A DNA stretch of 64,000 nt, taken from Telopea speciosissima. Taxonomy: Eukaryota; Streptophyta; Magnoliopsida; Proteales; Proteaceae. Shown here piece after piece: positions 11,780 to 22,800 of this stretch (positions are counted from its first letter, which is position 1; the number at the start of each line of letters is the position of its first letter). The notes under the pieces were generated by a model, which made no database searches, was not told the origin of the DNA, and saw only the letters and a program-made list of their open reading frames with translations. The stretch lies in the NCBI RefSeq assembly GCF_018873765.1, contig NC_057916.1, forward strand, positions 29,053,501-29,117,500. Direction: 5' to 3'. The position numbers and the translations under genes were made by a program.

Positions 11780-12901
11780 ATATATAATATAAAGGGAGAG
11801 TGTTTTTAGTCCAAGAGTATATGCTAAGCCAGCAAGAAACACCCACTTACAACGCCCTTTTGTGGACAAAGGGAGTCATTACACAGAAAAGGAAAGAGAT
11901 AGACTAGGAATCTAAGTGGGAAGAAAGATAGACACAGTGGGTGCTAATTTACGATACACCGGTGGTGTGTGGCGTGTCCTTAGTCTTTTCCCATCAAAAT
12001 AAAATCAGGATTTTTTTTTTCTCTCAGAAATGACGTAGGTCGTGTATTACTTAGACGTGAGCTCGATGTACTAAGAAAACGAAAGAAATTTCATTAAAAT
12101 TTATATTTAAGAAAAAAAAATTCTTAGAACTTGCTGCGTAGGCTATACCAACTCTCTCTTTCTTCAATGGTATAGCCCGTTGAAGAAAGGCTTTTAAGGG
12201 GTTGTATGGCCACCTTTTTTATTCTAAATTAGTATTTTTGAGTTAGAAATACATTTTTTGTGTTTATGTTAATTTGAAATAAACTTTTTTATAAAAGAAA
12301 AAAAATGTTATATGGTAAAATTGGGAAAAAGTATTTTTGACAAAACAATAACCCGTATAGAATACATATCAACAGAAGTATTTCTTTTGTTTGTACCAAA
12401 TTACATAAAAAGTCATCCTACACATATTGTCATTACTCACATATTTGAGAACACTATTTTAATCACGTAAGCAAAATCGTTGAATGTATCAATCAGACAT
12501 GTGTGATGACGGTGGCAATAGAGGTGGTAGTGGTGGACGTCGCGGTGGCGATGGAGGTGGAGGATCGAGAGTCCGAAATATCGGGCCTTTTCTTTTACAA
12601 GTTTTGTGTTTATGTTTTTTTGAAGCTCTTTCAAATTGCTTCTCAAATGGCCATAAGAAGCTATTTTTTTGTGTGCACCCTCTTGATCTCAAAAAAGCAT
12701 AACAACAAACCAGACAATATATGTAAGTGTTCCAATTCTGTTCCAAAAAAACACAAAAGCAACAGAACAATTTTTTTTTTAAAGTTGATATACGGCCCCT
12801 AAGTAAACCCAAATAGCTCCCACATGGCATTTTAGATGGACCCAAATTTTGTGGATAAGTAAAATTTAAAAGCAATGCTCACATTTTATATTTTAATTTA
12901 A

Positions 12902-13064
12902 GGAAGAGGGTTCCCTGGTCTTGCGCCAGCGCAAGGGCCAATGGTAGTATGCGTGGAAGCATCAGCAGGGATGAGAATTTTGCCTTTAATGGGGGTGGGA
13001 CGATCATTTCGCACCCCTAATTTCTGGGTACAGGTGCTATACTGCCTTTCAGGTTCTTTCCCCC
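12902..13064. mobile_element. Mutator-like MITE with perfect 9-bp target duplication
   Basis: TTAATTTAA flanks the 163-bp unit at 12893-12901 and 13065-13073. The terminal inverted repeats are short and diverged (GGAAGAGGGTTCCCTG against GGGGGAAAGAACCTG). The core GATCATTTCGCACCCC lies near 12990-13020, as in its relatives. Confidence 0.75.
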
Positions 13065-13465
13065 TTAATTTAAACAAGAGTTGGCCATCTGGCAAAATAG
13101 AACTTTAAGAATCATAGTTTAACAAGAGGGTGCATATTAATACATAAACCAACAAATGTGTGCATGCCAACATAAGTGAAGACATTTGATCGAATTAAGC
13201 CTTCAGATTTGACATGTGACTAATCCAAACCATATCCTCTCTACCCAATAGTTGAAATTAACATATGATCCTACCACGTGAAACCATAAGATGTATAGTT
13301 GAAGAATTTGTAAGAAATTCAAGGAAGATAATTCTATGGTTTTGGTCACTGAATCGTTGAGTTTTCATATTTAAAAGCTGATTCTAGGTTGAGAATGATT
13401 TTAGCTGATTCCAATGCCAGATTGGATCCCAGAATTCGACCCCTACTTCCTATAATATCTTTGAT

Positions 13466-14158
13466 AAGGGTGTGTCAATTTAGAATCTAAACCAGCCATT
13501 TTAAAACCGAGCCGAATGAAATCGGTTCGATTTTGGTTTCAAAATCTGAAATCTTTCATCGATTTAGTTTGGTTTCAATTTCATGATTGAAACTGTTAAA
13601 ACCAAATCGAATTATGCATTTTAAACCGAACAAATTATATACTTTTTTCGATGTTATAATTAACGTAGATGATCAATTTTATTCCATTTTAATGCTTGGA
13701 AAAATTAGTGGATTATGGCTCTAACAAATAAGCCAATAAGGGGTTCTTTGTTGTAAAGATGTAAAAAGTTTACCTTAAACACTTAAAATAGGGTCCAAAC
13801 GGAGTACAAATCGGGGTCAAAACTGAATAAGGAACCAAATAAAAATTGAAACCGTGTCAGTTCGATTCTGGTTTGGAAACACATGCTCTTATTCGGTTCT
13901 AGTTCGATTTCAATTTTCAAATGTTGTAAAGATGTAAAATTTTTACCTTAAGCACTTAAAATAGGATCCAAATGGAGTACAAACTGGGGTCAAAGCTGAA
14001 TAAGGAACCAAATAAAAATTGAAACAGTGTCAGTTCGATTTCTGTTTAGAAACACATGCTCCTATTCGGTTCTGGTTCGATTTCGATTTTCAAATGTTGT
14101 ATCTTGAACTGAACCGAAACCGGAACAAAAAACCAAAACCAAACCGATGGACACCCTT
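13466..14158. mobile_element. DNA-transposon remnant with AAGGGTGT ends and an internal tandem repeat
   Basis: AAGGGTGT at the left end and ACACCCTT at the right end are inverted copies, and the body has CGGTTCGATTT-type motifs. It contains two adjacent 173-bp direct repeats, 13749-13921 and 13922-14094, each beginning TGTTGTAAAGATGTAAAA and ending in CGATTT(C)-rich sequence. No convincing target-site duplication was found. Confidence 0.5.
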
Positions 14159-14292
14159 ATTATTTATTCCTTGAGGGAGAAGAAATGCCATTATTGTAAT
14201 TTTGAGAAACTTTAATTAAAGGGAAAATTGCCCTGATCTACTAGTAGGTTCTTAGTAGGTTCATCCATCATGTGGTACCGCTCACATGCATG

Positions 14293-14533
14293 CATGGTTT
14301 TAGTGCACTGTATTGGAACAGGTATGGGCAACACACAAAATCGATACGATATCGGCCTGGATCGACTGTATTACATAAAATTACCCTTGAATTTTCTTAA
14401 AAAGTGAGTTTTTCTGACCATTGTACCCCTGGTCTGTACCGTGCTATTGATACAGTATTAGCATGGTATCGGTATTGGTGACTAGCAAAACCGGTATGTA
14501 TTGTCCTATACGATACCAATACTTAGAACCATG
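14293..14533. mobile_element. hAT-like MITE
   Basis: CATGGTTTTAG on the left and, in reverse complement, CATGGTTCTAAG on the right are inverted ends. CATGCATG occurs on both sides (14285-14292, 14534-14541), the 8-bp size expected for hAT; note that this octamer is itself palindromic, which weakens the test slightly. It lies about 0.9 kb upstream of the PP2C-like gene. Confidence 0.65.
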
Positions 14534-14971
14534 CATGCATGAACGTATCCAAGTGGTCATGTGTTGAAACTTGAAATAAAAGTAAACGCCATCAAGTAAC
14601 CGTTACGTTTAGTTACACTTTTTTTTGAGACCCAAATCCGAGTGCGAATCCGAAATCGAAGGGAACGGGGCACCCATGCTAGCATTCTTATTAGTTTGTT
14701 TTAGTTCAAGTCTAAAGCGTCGATTAAGTAGGACTGTTGGAAACTGATTTGGTAAAAGTCCCTTTATCTTTGGGATTAACATCAAATCCTAAAAATCCTA
14801 ACAAGAACGGAACAGAAAATGACCGTTTTTATGTTATTTATCTTCCAACGGATGTTAAATCTAATTTAATCTAACCCAGACTATCATCCATTCTCCATTA
14901 AATGGATCGATCACCCAAAAATAGGTTTCGTTAAGCTTTTTTGTTTTAGAAGAATCTGAATATACTGAGTC

Positions 14972-14980
14972 TATATATAT
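14972..14980 (+). promoter_or_regulatory. Likely TATA box of the PP2C-like gene
   Basis: TATATATAT sits about 170 bp before the start codon at 15153, followed by CT- and GA-rich sequence typical of a plant 5' UTR. Transcription would start near 15005-15010. This is an inference from position and composition only. Confidence 0.5.
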
Positions 14981-15152
14981 TGAAACAACTCATCTTTCTC
15001 CAGAGGAGGAACCAGACCAGACAGAGAGAGACAACAAGTGAAGGACCCATTTCAAATATCCCTCTCTCCCTCTCTTTGGTTCCTTGGTTTCCTTCCTACC
15101 TTTTTTAAAGTACTTCTCATTGCTTTGAGGAAATCTATGCTAAATTCATAAG

Positions 15153-18100
15153 ATGGGTCTAAAAGATCTTCAAAGCAAGTTCAAGGTAACTATATATTTG
15201 TTGCTTTTATTTCATTTTTTTTTTATTTTTTGGGGGGGTGGGGGTGTTCTTGATTGATGGAGAAACTTCTGATTCTGAAATCTCCATGTCTGCTGAGATC
15301 AATTCACATGTAAACCAGAGCCAGGAATCAGTTTAATCCATGAGTTCTCCAGCTTGTATCTGATAAAAGCTTCCCTTCCCTCAAAGTTTACTATATAGGG
15401 AGGGGGTTATTAAACGGTTCATGCATTTGTACAGATGAATTAAGTATTCTCTTTTGACCCATTTCTTTGCATATGTTCTTGTTTTGCATTCATCTTCATT
15501 GCCTCTAAATGGTGAAGTCTGAATTAAATTATAGCAAAAGGAAGGCTAATTTTAAATTGTCCAAAAAATGGATTATCAGCCTAAATGATGCAAGTCTTGA
15601 GAACTAATAGATTGCAAGCAGATACACATTATTCTTGATGTACTGAATGTGTTTCAATGAGGTGTGTGTGCTGTATCGAGTAGGCATTCGCGGTGACTCG
15701 GTTTCTCACAGGAAATGTGGAGAGAAGTAAAAGAAAGGGTTCACAGAAACATTCATGGATGACACCCATCACACATGGGTTCCATGTTATTGAGGATAGA
15801 TCATTGAGAGGTGGTGGATCAGGGGACTTGGATTCTGACTCTGTTTTGATACAAAGAGAGCAAATCCAGGATCAAGAAGTGTGGATGTTTGGAGTCTTTG
15901 ATGCTCAGATGGGTAATGAAGTTACTGGATACTTGCAGTCCCATCTGTTTGATAAGAAACTCAATGAGGTACTTATGAGTGGAAGAGAATGACTTTTTCA
16001 GCAAATTAAACTGGTGCATCCTACTAACCCTTTACATTGTAAACATGGCTCATCAACTTTTCAGTATTTGTTTTGTAGTCTCAATTTAGGAGGAAGACCA
16101 AGGAGACAATGAAAAAAGCATATCTTTCAACAAGAACACAACTAGATGAGGGAGAGAGTGAGAATGAGAGAACAAGAAAAATGGGTTCCACACATGCCAT
16201 TGTGATGAATGGAGAGAAGGTGGTGGCAGCAAACATGTCTGACTATAGAGCTATTATATGTAGAGATGGTGTGGCTAATCTGGTAGGCAAAAGGTACAAT
16301 CGCAGGGCTAAGAGAAATTGGTCTCTTAATCTCCTTTCAGGTAATTCACTATTTTCTATAACATAACAGCTATTAACATTTGTTCCATAATTTTCTCAAT
16401 GTTTGTGCAGACTGGTTAAGTCACAAGTTGAAACCCAGCATCTGTTGATGTTACCTGATATATATTCTCTCTTCATCCCTGATATTGATATAATTCTTAT
16501 AGCAGAACTGTAGCACTGTTTTCCCCCTTATTTTCACAGAAGGGTGTAAATGAGCCAAACCCTTGAGAACTTGAGCTGGAATTTGTATTGGAGTCAGGAC
16601 AATACCATTCTTTGGCCTTTAAAATGCTTAAGTATTTGGGTGAAGGCCAAGTCCTGAACCAGCCCAACCTGTTAAGAACCCCACTTTATTTGTGCTTAGT
16701 AAGTAGAGAGTACTTGTGAGGGTGGGTCTTGGTGCAACGGTAAAGGTTATTCCATTGTGACCAAGTGGTCATCGGTTTGAGTCTGGAAACAGCTTCTCTG
16801 CGAGAGTAGGGGTAAGGCTGAGTACATTATGACCCCCCCCCAAAGTAGCGGGAGCCTCGTGCACTGGGTTTGCCTTTTTTAAGTAAAGAGTTCTTGTGCA
16901 TTTGTTTACTCATGTTGATCACTAATTCACTACCTTTGTGCATGATATATTTTGTTTAGGTGGATGGCATATGCCAAAAATACGTATATTGGCATGTGAA
17001 ACTGGCAATACTGGTAGTAAACCTTCTACCTCTGAACCAGTTGTTGGTGTTGAGAAGATTGACTCTGATGCAGAGTTTCTTATTCTGGCAAGCAATGGCA
17101 TATGGGAGGTACAAGCAATCCATCAATTTAATTGGCATTATTACATCAAGCATTGTTTCTAAGCACTATAATTAGTTTGAGGGTGGGTCTTGGTGCAACG
17201 GTAAGGTTGTTCCATTGTTCCATCGGGTTCGAGTCTGGAAACAGCCTCTCTGTGAAAGCAGGGGTAAGGTTGCGTACATTATGATTCTCCCTAGACCCAG
17301 TACGCAGAAGCCTTGCACTGAATACTTAAAAGTTGTGTAGAAAAACATAATTGTAATACCCAACTTTTCATGCAATCACCTCACTAATGGAAGTAATGTT
17401 TCATTGGCATTTGTTTTGGGGTGGGAAGCTTCAAGGTTGTTTTGTCTAAACAGAAAGTCTACATTTTCTGAAGATAAAATTATACACCAAAGGATGTGAG
17501 ATTGTCAGTGCTGAGAGATGCCTAACACTTCAAAATTTCTCATTGTGATAACTCCCCAAACCCCCTGAACCAGAATACTTTCAGCTTCAAACTGAAAGAC
17601 CAAGACTACTTATTCATATATTTCCAATGGTGGTCATACCATTTGAACCATGGGGGAGATAGATGGACTTAATTTCCATTTATGCATTATTTTTCTTCTC
17701 TAATCACGGGTAGAGAAACATGTATTCTGTGTAGGGTATGCATTCTTAGAAATGCATGCTAAGAATGTAGAATTGAGAATGCCGTTTGGCACGGGCTATT
17801 CTCGTTCTAGACTAGATAGCGTGTTCCATAATGGTTACATAAATAAACAAGAATGCATCCCAAACAACTTTATTTTCGCTGTCTCAAAAAGTTTTCTTGG
17901 CCTAGAAGGCTAGAATGCATTCCATGAATGCATACCAAACAATTTTAAAGCATATCCGCATTTTGCATAATTTCTCTATTTTCTTTGGGTAAGTGAGAAC
18001 AAGTCACTTCAATGATATGTTTATATGTTTGTGGGCTGGTATCTCTAGGTTATGAATAATCAGGAAGCTGTGAATCTCATTAGGCATATTGACGATCCAC

Positions 18101-18186
18101 AAGAAGCTTCCGAGTGCTTGGCAAGGGAGGCTTTAACAAGAATGAGCAGAAGCAAAATATCTTGTTTAGTCATTCGTTTTGATTGA
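15153..18186 (+). CDS. Putative protein phosphatase 2C-like protein (PP2C44-like), probable pseudophosphatase
   Basis: Five exons, 15153-15185, 15684-15968, 16079-16340, 16960-17108 and 18049-18186, join in frame to 288 residues. The start MGLKDLQSKFK and later SWMTPITHGFHV, VWMFGVFDAQMG, GEKVVAANMSDYR, FLILASNGIWEV and the end KISCLVIRFD match the plant 'PP2C-like protein 44' group, which is short compared with true PP2Cs. Key differences from active PP2Cs are visible: the metal-binding VFDGHGG motif is VFDAQMG, and the LASDG(L/I)WD motif is LASNGIWE. Two metal-ligand aspartates are therefore absent, so I infer little or no phosphatase activity. The acceptor of exon 2 at 15683 was chosen over the one at 15711 because it keeps the frame and gives KAFAVTRF, like the family. 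Introns 3 and 4 each carry an Au-like SINE. The gene converges on the CIP7-like gene. Confidence 0.9.
16719..16880 (+). mobile_element. Au-like SINE, nearly full length, in PP2C-like intron 3
   Basis: It starts AGGGTGGGTCTTGGTGCAAC with box A, has box B-like GGTTTGAGTCTGG, the CAGGGGTAAGG-like middle and ends in a T run, as Au SINEs do. Imperfect 18-bp target copies flank it: AAGTAGAGAGTACTTGTG (16701-16718) and AAGTAAAGAGTTCTTGTG (16881-16898), 16 of 18 identical. It is in the sense orientation. Confidence 0.9.
17179..17326 (+). mobile_element. Au-like SINE in PP2C-like intron 4
   Basis: Begins GAGGGTGGGTCTTGGTGCAA and keeps GGGTTCGAGTCTGG (box B) and GCAGGGGTAAGG. A short deletion removes part of the segment between boxes, and the 3' end lacks a T run. 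It is in the same orientation as the SINE in the preceding intron. Confidence 0.85.
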
Positions 18187-19813
18187 TAGAATAAGTAGTT
18201 CTTTCACCAACAAGTCCATCCAGTCTCAAATGTAACACTCACTAATATCAACTGTACAAAGTTACATCAATTTCATTACTGTGATCCTAATTATTTGAGC
18301 AAATGACTCTTTCTTTTTTTTCTTTCCATAAACCATAGTAGTGTAGAATCATGGTGCAGCCTGGATCAAAGGCTAAAGTAATATTGGTCTCAAAGCCTTC
18401 AACCATCCAGCATGTCAACATGATAACTTAAGAGGATTTTTCGGTGTTTACACCATCAGTTTCATTGGGCGAGCCGGAGGTGGCCCGTGGCCTTACCATA
18501 ATTTTGTATTGGCACCCTAATCTGCTAAGTTGCAGGTAAGGTGATGCCAAATTTCGGAGAGAGGTAGGCTCACCCTCCCCTTATGTATAAAGTTTGTGGC
18601 TTTGAAGCAACTCCAACTTGGCCGCATTACGATATTTAAAATAAAACCCAAATAAATATAAGAATTTACAAAATACAAGGTGGACCATATGATTGGTTTA
18701 GGGGCCAAATTTCACATTTGATCCCCCCCCCCCCTTTTTTTTTCATTTCCTTTCTCTTTTGGAGAGGTGTTTGGTTACAAGCTAAAAAATTCACTCACAC
18801 TGATTAATCAAAGTAACCAGAATTTAAATGTTAAAAGTATTTGACATGCCTCCAACTGTAGTTGTTCTAAAAAGAGTGTGGTCCAGTTTATTGGAATTCC
18901 CAGGGTAATATTGTGCTTTGAACATTGCTAAAAAGGACAGAAAAAAGCTGCAAACAGCTATCTTGTTAATTGTTATTGACACAACCACAGGTAGAACTCT
19001 CCTCCAACCAGGAGCTCAAATCTCATTTGTTGACTCAGAACAGCTGAATGAACTCTCACCTTGAAGGTTATAATGTGTTGTTCTCTGTTTCTAAATTTAA
19101 CCCTTTTTTTCTAGATTCTTTGTTGGGGTATATGAACATATCCCAATTAAGTTTGTCAAATCATTAATTGGGTTCATTTTTATATACCAACATGTGACTT
19201 AAATGTTTCCATTAAAAAAATTAATGAATTTCGTGAATTCAACCTAGACATCACTGGATTGGGATTTCTTAATCTTCAGACTCACAATTGACTCAGGCTC
19301 AATGGCATAAACCCTAGGCAAATACCATAGCTCAAAAACTTTTCTCTGTCCATACAATCAAGCCTGTAGACCCTTGATCCATTTAACCAATGTTAAATTC
19401 CAATCCAATTGTTTTAGCTGATGGGCATACGAAATCACTATCGTTCAATCTTTTAATTTAACCAGGCAAGAGGTTAATCCACCAGAACCTGATCCTTAAC
19501 ACATGAGCAACGTAATTCGCCAGAGTAATTAACAATTGCGCAAGATGAGATTCACAGACCAAGTACAAAGTACTGTTCATGGGGACCAAAACAACCAATA
19601 GACAAGCAGCAGAACAATTCACACTTGGGCATTCACGGACTCGAATGGACAAAATACCCAGTTTTTCAGCAATACATGTAAAATCAATCAAATTTATCTA
19701 TAACTACATTTTTTCTTAGGGGGTTATTAGGCTGATGCAATTTATAAAAAAAAAGGGCAAAAGAAACACACTCAATCTGCCTCGCCGCCTTAATATCTTC
19801 TGACATCTTCTCA
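18187..19813. other. Convergent intergenic region (3' UTRs of PP2C-like and CIP7-like genes)
   Basis: Both neighbouring genes end here. A C-run followed by a T-run lies at about 18722-18742. I see no additional coding exon. Confidence 0.6.
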
Positions 19814-22800
19814 TCATGTTGTCAGCTTCTTTGCACTGTTCTTGCTTCGAAATGGTGACAACAAAGAGAATGGTCTAGAAACTGTTGCAAGGAAAAATAA
19901 AAAAGAAGAGTTGTTATGCCAAACTCCAATTCAATTAATTAAAACAAAAAACTTTTTTTTATCTATTAAATATAAATACACAGACCAATTTATTAGGCAT
20001 ATAAAATGTAAAACGGTTCTCACCCTTCTGTGGAGTAGTGACTGCCTTTGGTGTTTCGTCTTGAGAGATGAGATTCTTCAGCATATTGGCTAGAAATATA
20101 AAAAATTGAAGTGTCAGCTCATAGATTGCACCGATGACAGAAGATGAAACTAATACAACTTTTAGAATGTCAATCTCATCACTAAGTCAATTTTACTGAC
20201 TTCCTAAATGGATACGTCGAATTGATGAATAAGTCTTAAAAGCCAAAGCTTAGTAAGGGGGATAATGAGTTGAGGATTAAATGAAGTTGAATAGGCCAAG
20301 ATACAATTCAGCTGGCAGATGTTGAACCATCTGATGTGAGTTAAGTTGTAGGCATCAACTAGTGAGATAATTCCATTAGTGATGATGGCTTAGTTAAAAT
20401 TATAAGGTATTTTACCCTATAGTGAGGTTGTTCCCCTGTTCTACTCTTTGCAACAACTCAGTATGACTTGGCTGAGTTCCAATAAAACCAACCACTACAT
20501 CACAGCTCTGCTTAAATTTGATGAACTTTCCTTTGACTGAACTCAGCAATCATAAGACTGCCACACAAGTTGAGTTCAGCATTCCACAAACTGATTAGAT
20601 TAAGACACCCCCCCCACCCCCCAATTAGAAGCTGAGATAAGGTTTTGTTAAGATAGAATTAATTAGTCTGTGTATAGGCTTTTCCCAGTAGAGCTCAAAT
20701 CATCTAAGATTTTTGTAACTTCCAACATTTGACATTCACTTGCTCTTGCAACTTAGCACAGAAGATGCTAAAGTTGGAAAAAGTTGGAAAGTGAAAAAAT
20801 TCATTGACAACGTTTTCCAGTCCTCTTAGTCAGATAAAGGCAATGAAGTATACATACCTTCATCAGAAGCAGCAGTTGATGGATCATGTTCAGCCTCAGA
20901 GCCATCTACACTATATTTATCTGATTCCATGTTGCACTCAGCGGCAGTTGAACTGTGGTTTTTCCTCCCAAACATCAGCAGCCTTTTAAACCCTTTAGAT
21001 TCCTTATTCCGAGGCTTCTCCAAGGCTTCTGGATTTTTTCCTGAAGAGTTTAGGACTGTCAAACCAGATACATGAGCCTTGGTAGTCTCTGTGCTTATTG
21101 CTCCCATCGCTGAAGTTGTTGCTGAAGCTTTGCTGAACTCCAAATTTGTAGTGCATGGATCTTCCAATGATGAAGCTCGAGCATACGGGACCTGATATGG
21201 ATTTTCAGCAATACTGATACTTGAAACCTTTGTTAATTCCTCCATTCCATAGTCTTTTGTCACCTGAGCACCGAAGAGTAATATGACTAGGTTCAGACAA
21301 TATAGAAATTACATGTCATACCAAGCCATGGAATAAGAATGCAATTTTTAGAGTGGTTGCCAAACTTCCTCACACAAGGTTCAACAGGTCCATATCAATC
21401 TAACATCTAGACTAGAGGACACATAGCCTTTTATTTAATTCTCAAATAATAAATATTGGGTTTGAAACTGGCATACCTTGAATAGGACACAGGCTCATTT
21501 GGACAGTATGATTGATTCATTCTAAGCTACTAAGCATAAATACCACCAATCTCTGTAAGTAAGAGGTAGTTATTCTCTTATCCATGTGAAAGATCCAAAC
21601 ATAAGCAAGGAATGTACTATCTTATTGAGACAACATTAAACCTAACCGGATTTGCATATAAGACTGAATCTCCCTGCACCCCCTCCCCCCCCCCCCCGCG
21701 ATGTAAATAAATAAAAAGAAAAAAATATATATTTTCTTGGCAAAGAGAAGTTTCTGTTTTGCACAATGGCATGACCGTAGAAAGAATGGGACAGCATTAC
21801 AGGTCCATGCGGCCAACACAACAGTTGGATTATAGTTTCAAGAATGATGTTGTCTGTTGTATGTTTCACAGTTCAGGAATAGCAAAATCTGTGAACTCAC
21901 TATATTATATTTTGAAGAAATAAAGGTATCTAATTTTCTTTCTACACTATGGGAATATTTTAAATATAAATGTGCCACGGTATCATAAGTTAGGTGATTG
22001 CTACGACAAAGAGAAATGCGTTCAAAGTAGATGTAGATTTTGAAATGATCATATAAATAAAGCAAGGATTAAAGTAATTTGGCTGCATGTTTCATGAGCT
22101 TACCTCAGAAAAACCTGGCCTCTCGTCTAAGTGACATTCACTGGAATCTCTATTAAGTGGTGACACTGGGGCACGGATGGCAGCATACTCTGAAACCACC
22201 TCTGTCTTCGCTCCTGCTTTATCTTCATCATATGGTCCCCTTTTTGTTTCCATGCTCTCTTCAGATGAATGTGCAACAGAAATGGGGGGTACCTCAGGTT
22301 CAAGCATCACAACAGTCTTCTCAATAATTGGGTTTTCATCTCCGCTGCTACTATGCACAGTTTTATCATTGCTCCTCAGTTTGATGTCTTCTGAAGATAC
22401 AGAAGATTTGTTTAGATTTGTTTTTTGTTTTGCTTCTTTTGCTGCTGATTTATTCTGGTCAACGACTGAAGGCCCTTTTGAGGTTCTAATCTTGAGTTCC
22501 GGAAGAGTTGCAGCCTTAGTTCTGTCAAGGCTCATAATTGCAGAGATCTTCTTGATCTCAGGCCCATTCGATAATTTTGGCTTTGATACTGGCTCAGCAC
22601 TTCGTGACTTTACTGAAGAAACATGATGACCGTTGCTTGTTTTATGGTCTGATAATCTCCTTGTTCTCATTGTAGTTGTCTTCGATTCAGGGGTGATGCC
22701 ATCAATCTCTTTTTTCTGCTCAGGTAATGATGACAGTGACTGGCTTAACCCATTTCCCCCTAGAGGACCACTATTTAATCTACTGATTTTAGTGATTTTC

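Noticed and set aside
12489-12875. A 128-codon minus-strand frame with a proline-rich end
   Set aside because: The proline stretch comes from a GGTGG-type simple repeat at 12505-12570; no family features.
15712-15730. Acceptor at 15710-15711 for exon 2 of the PP2C-like gene
   Set aside because: It shifts the frame; the acceptor at 15682-15683 keeps it and restores family residues.
22177-22626. A 149-codon plus-strand open frame
   Set aside because: It lies antisense to CIP7-like exon 10 and has no recognisable family.
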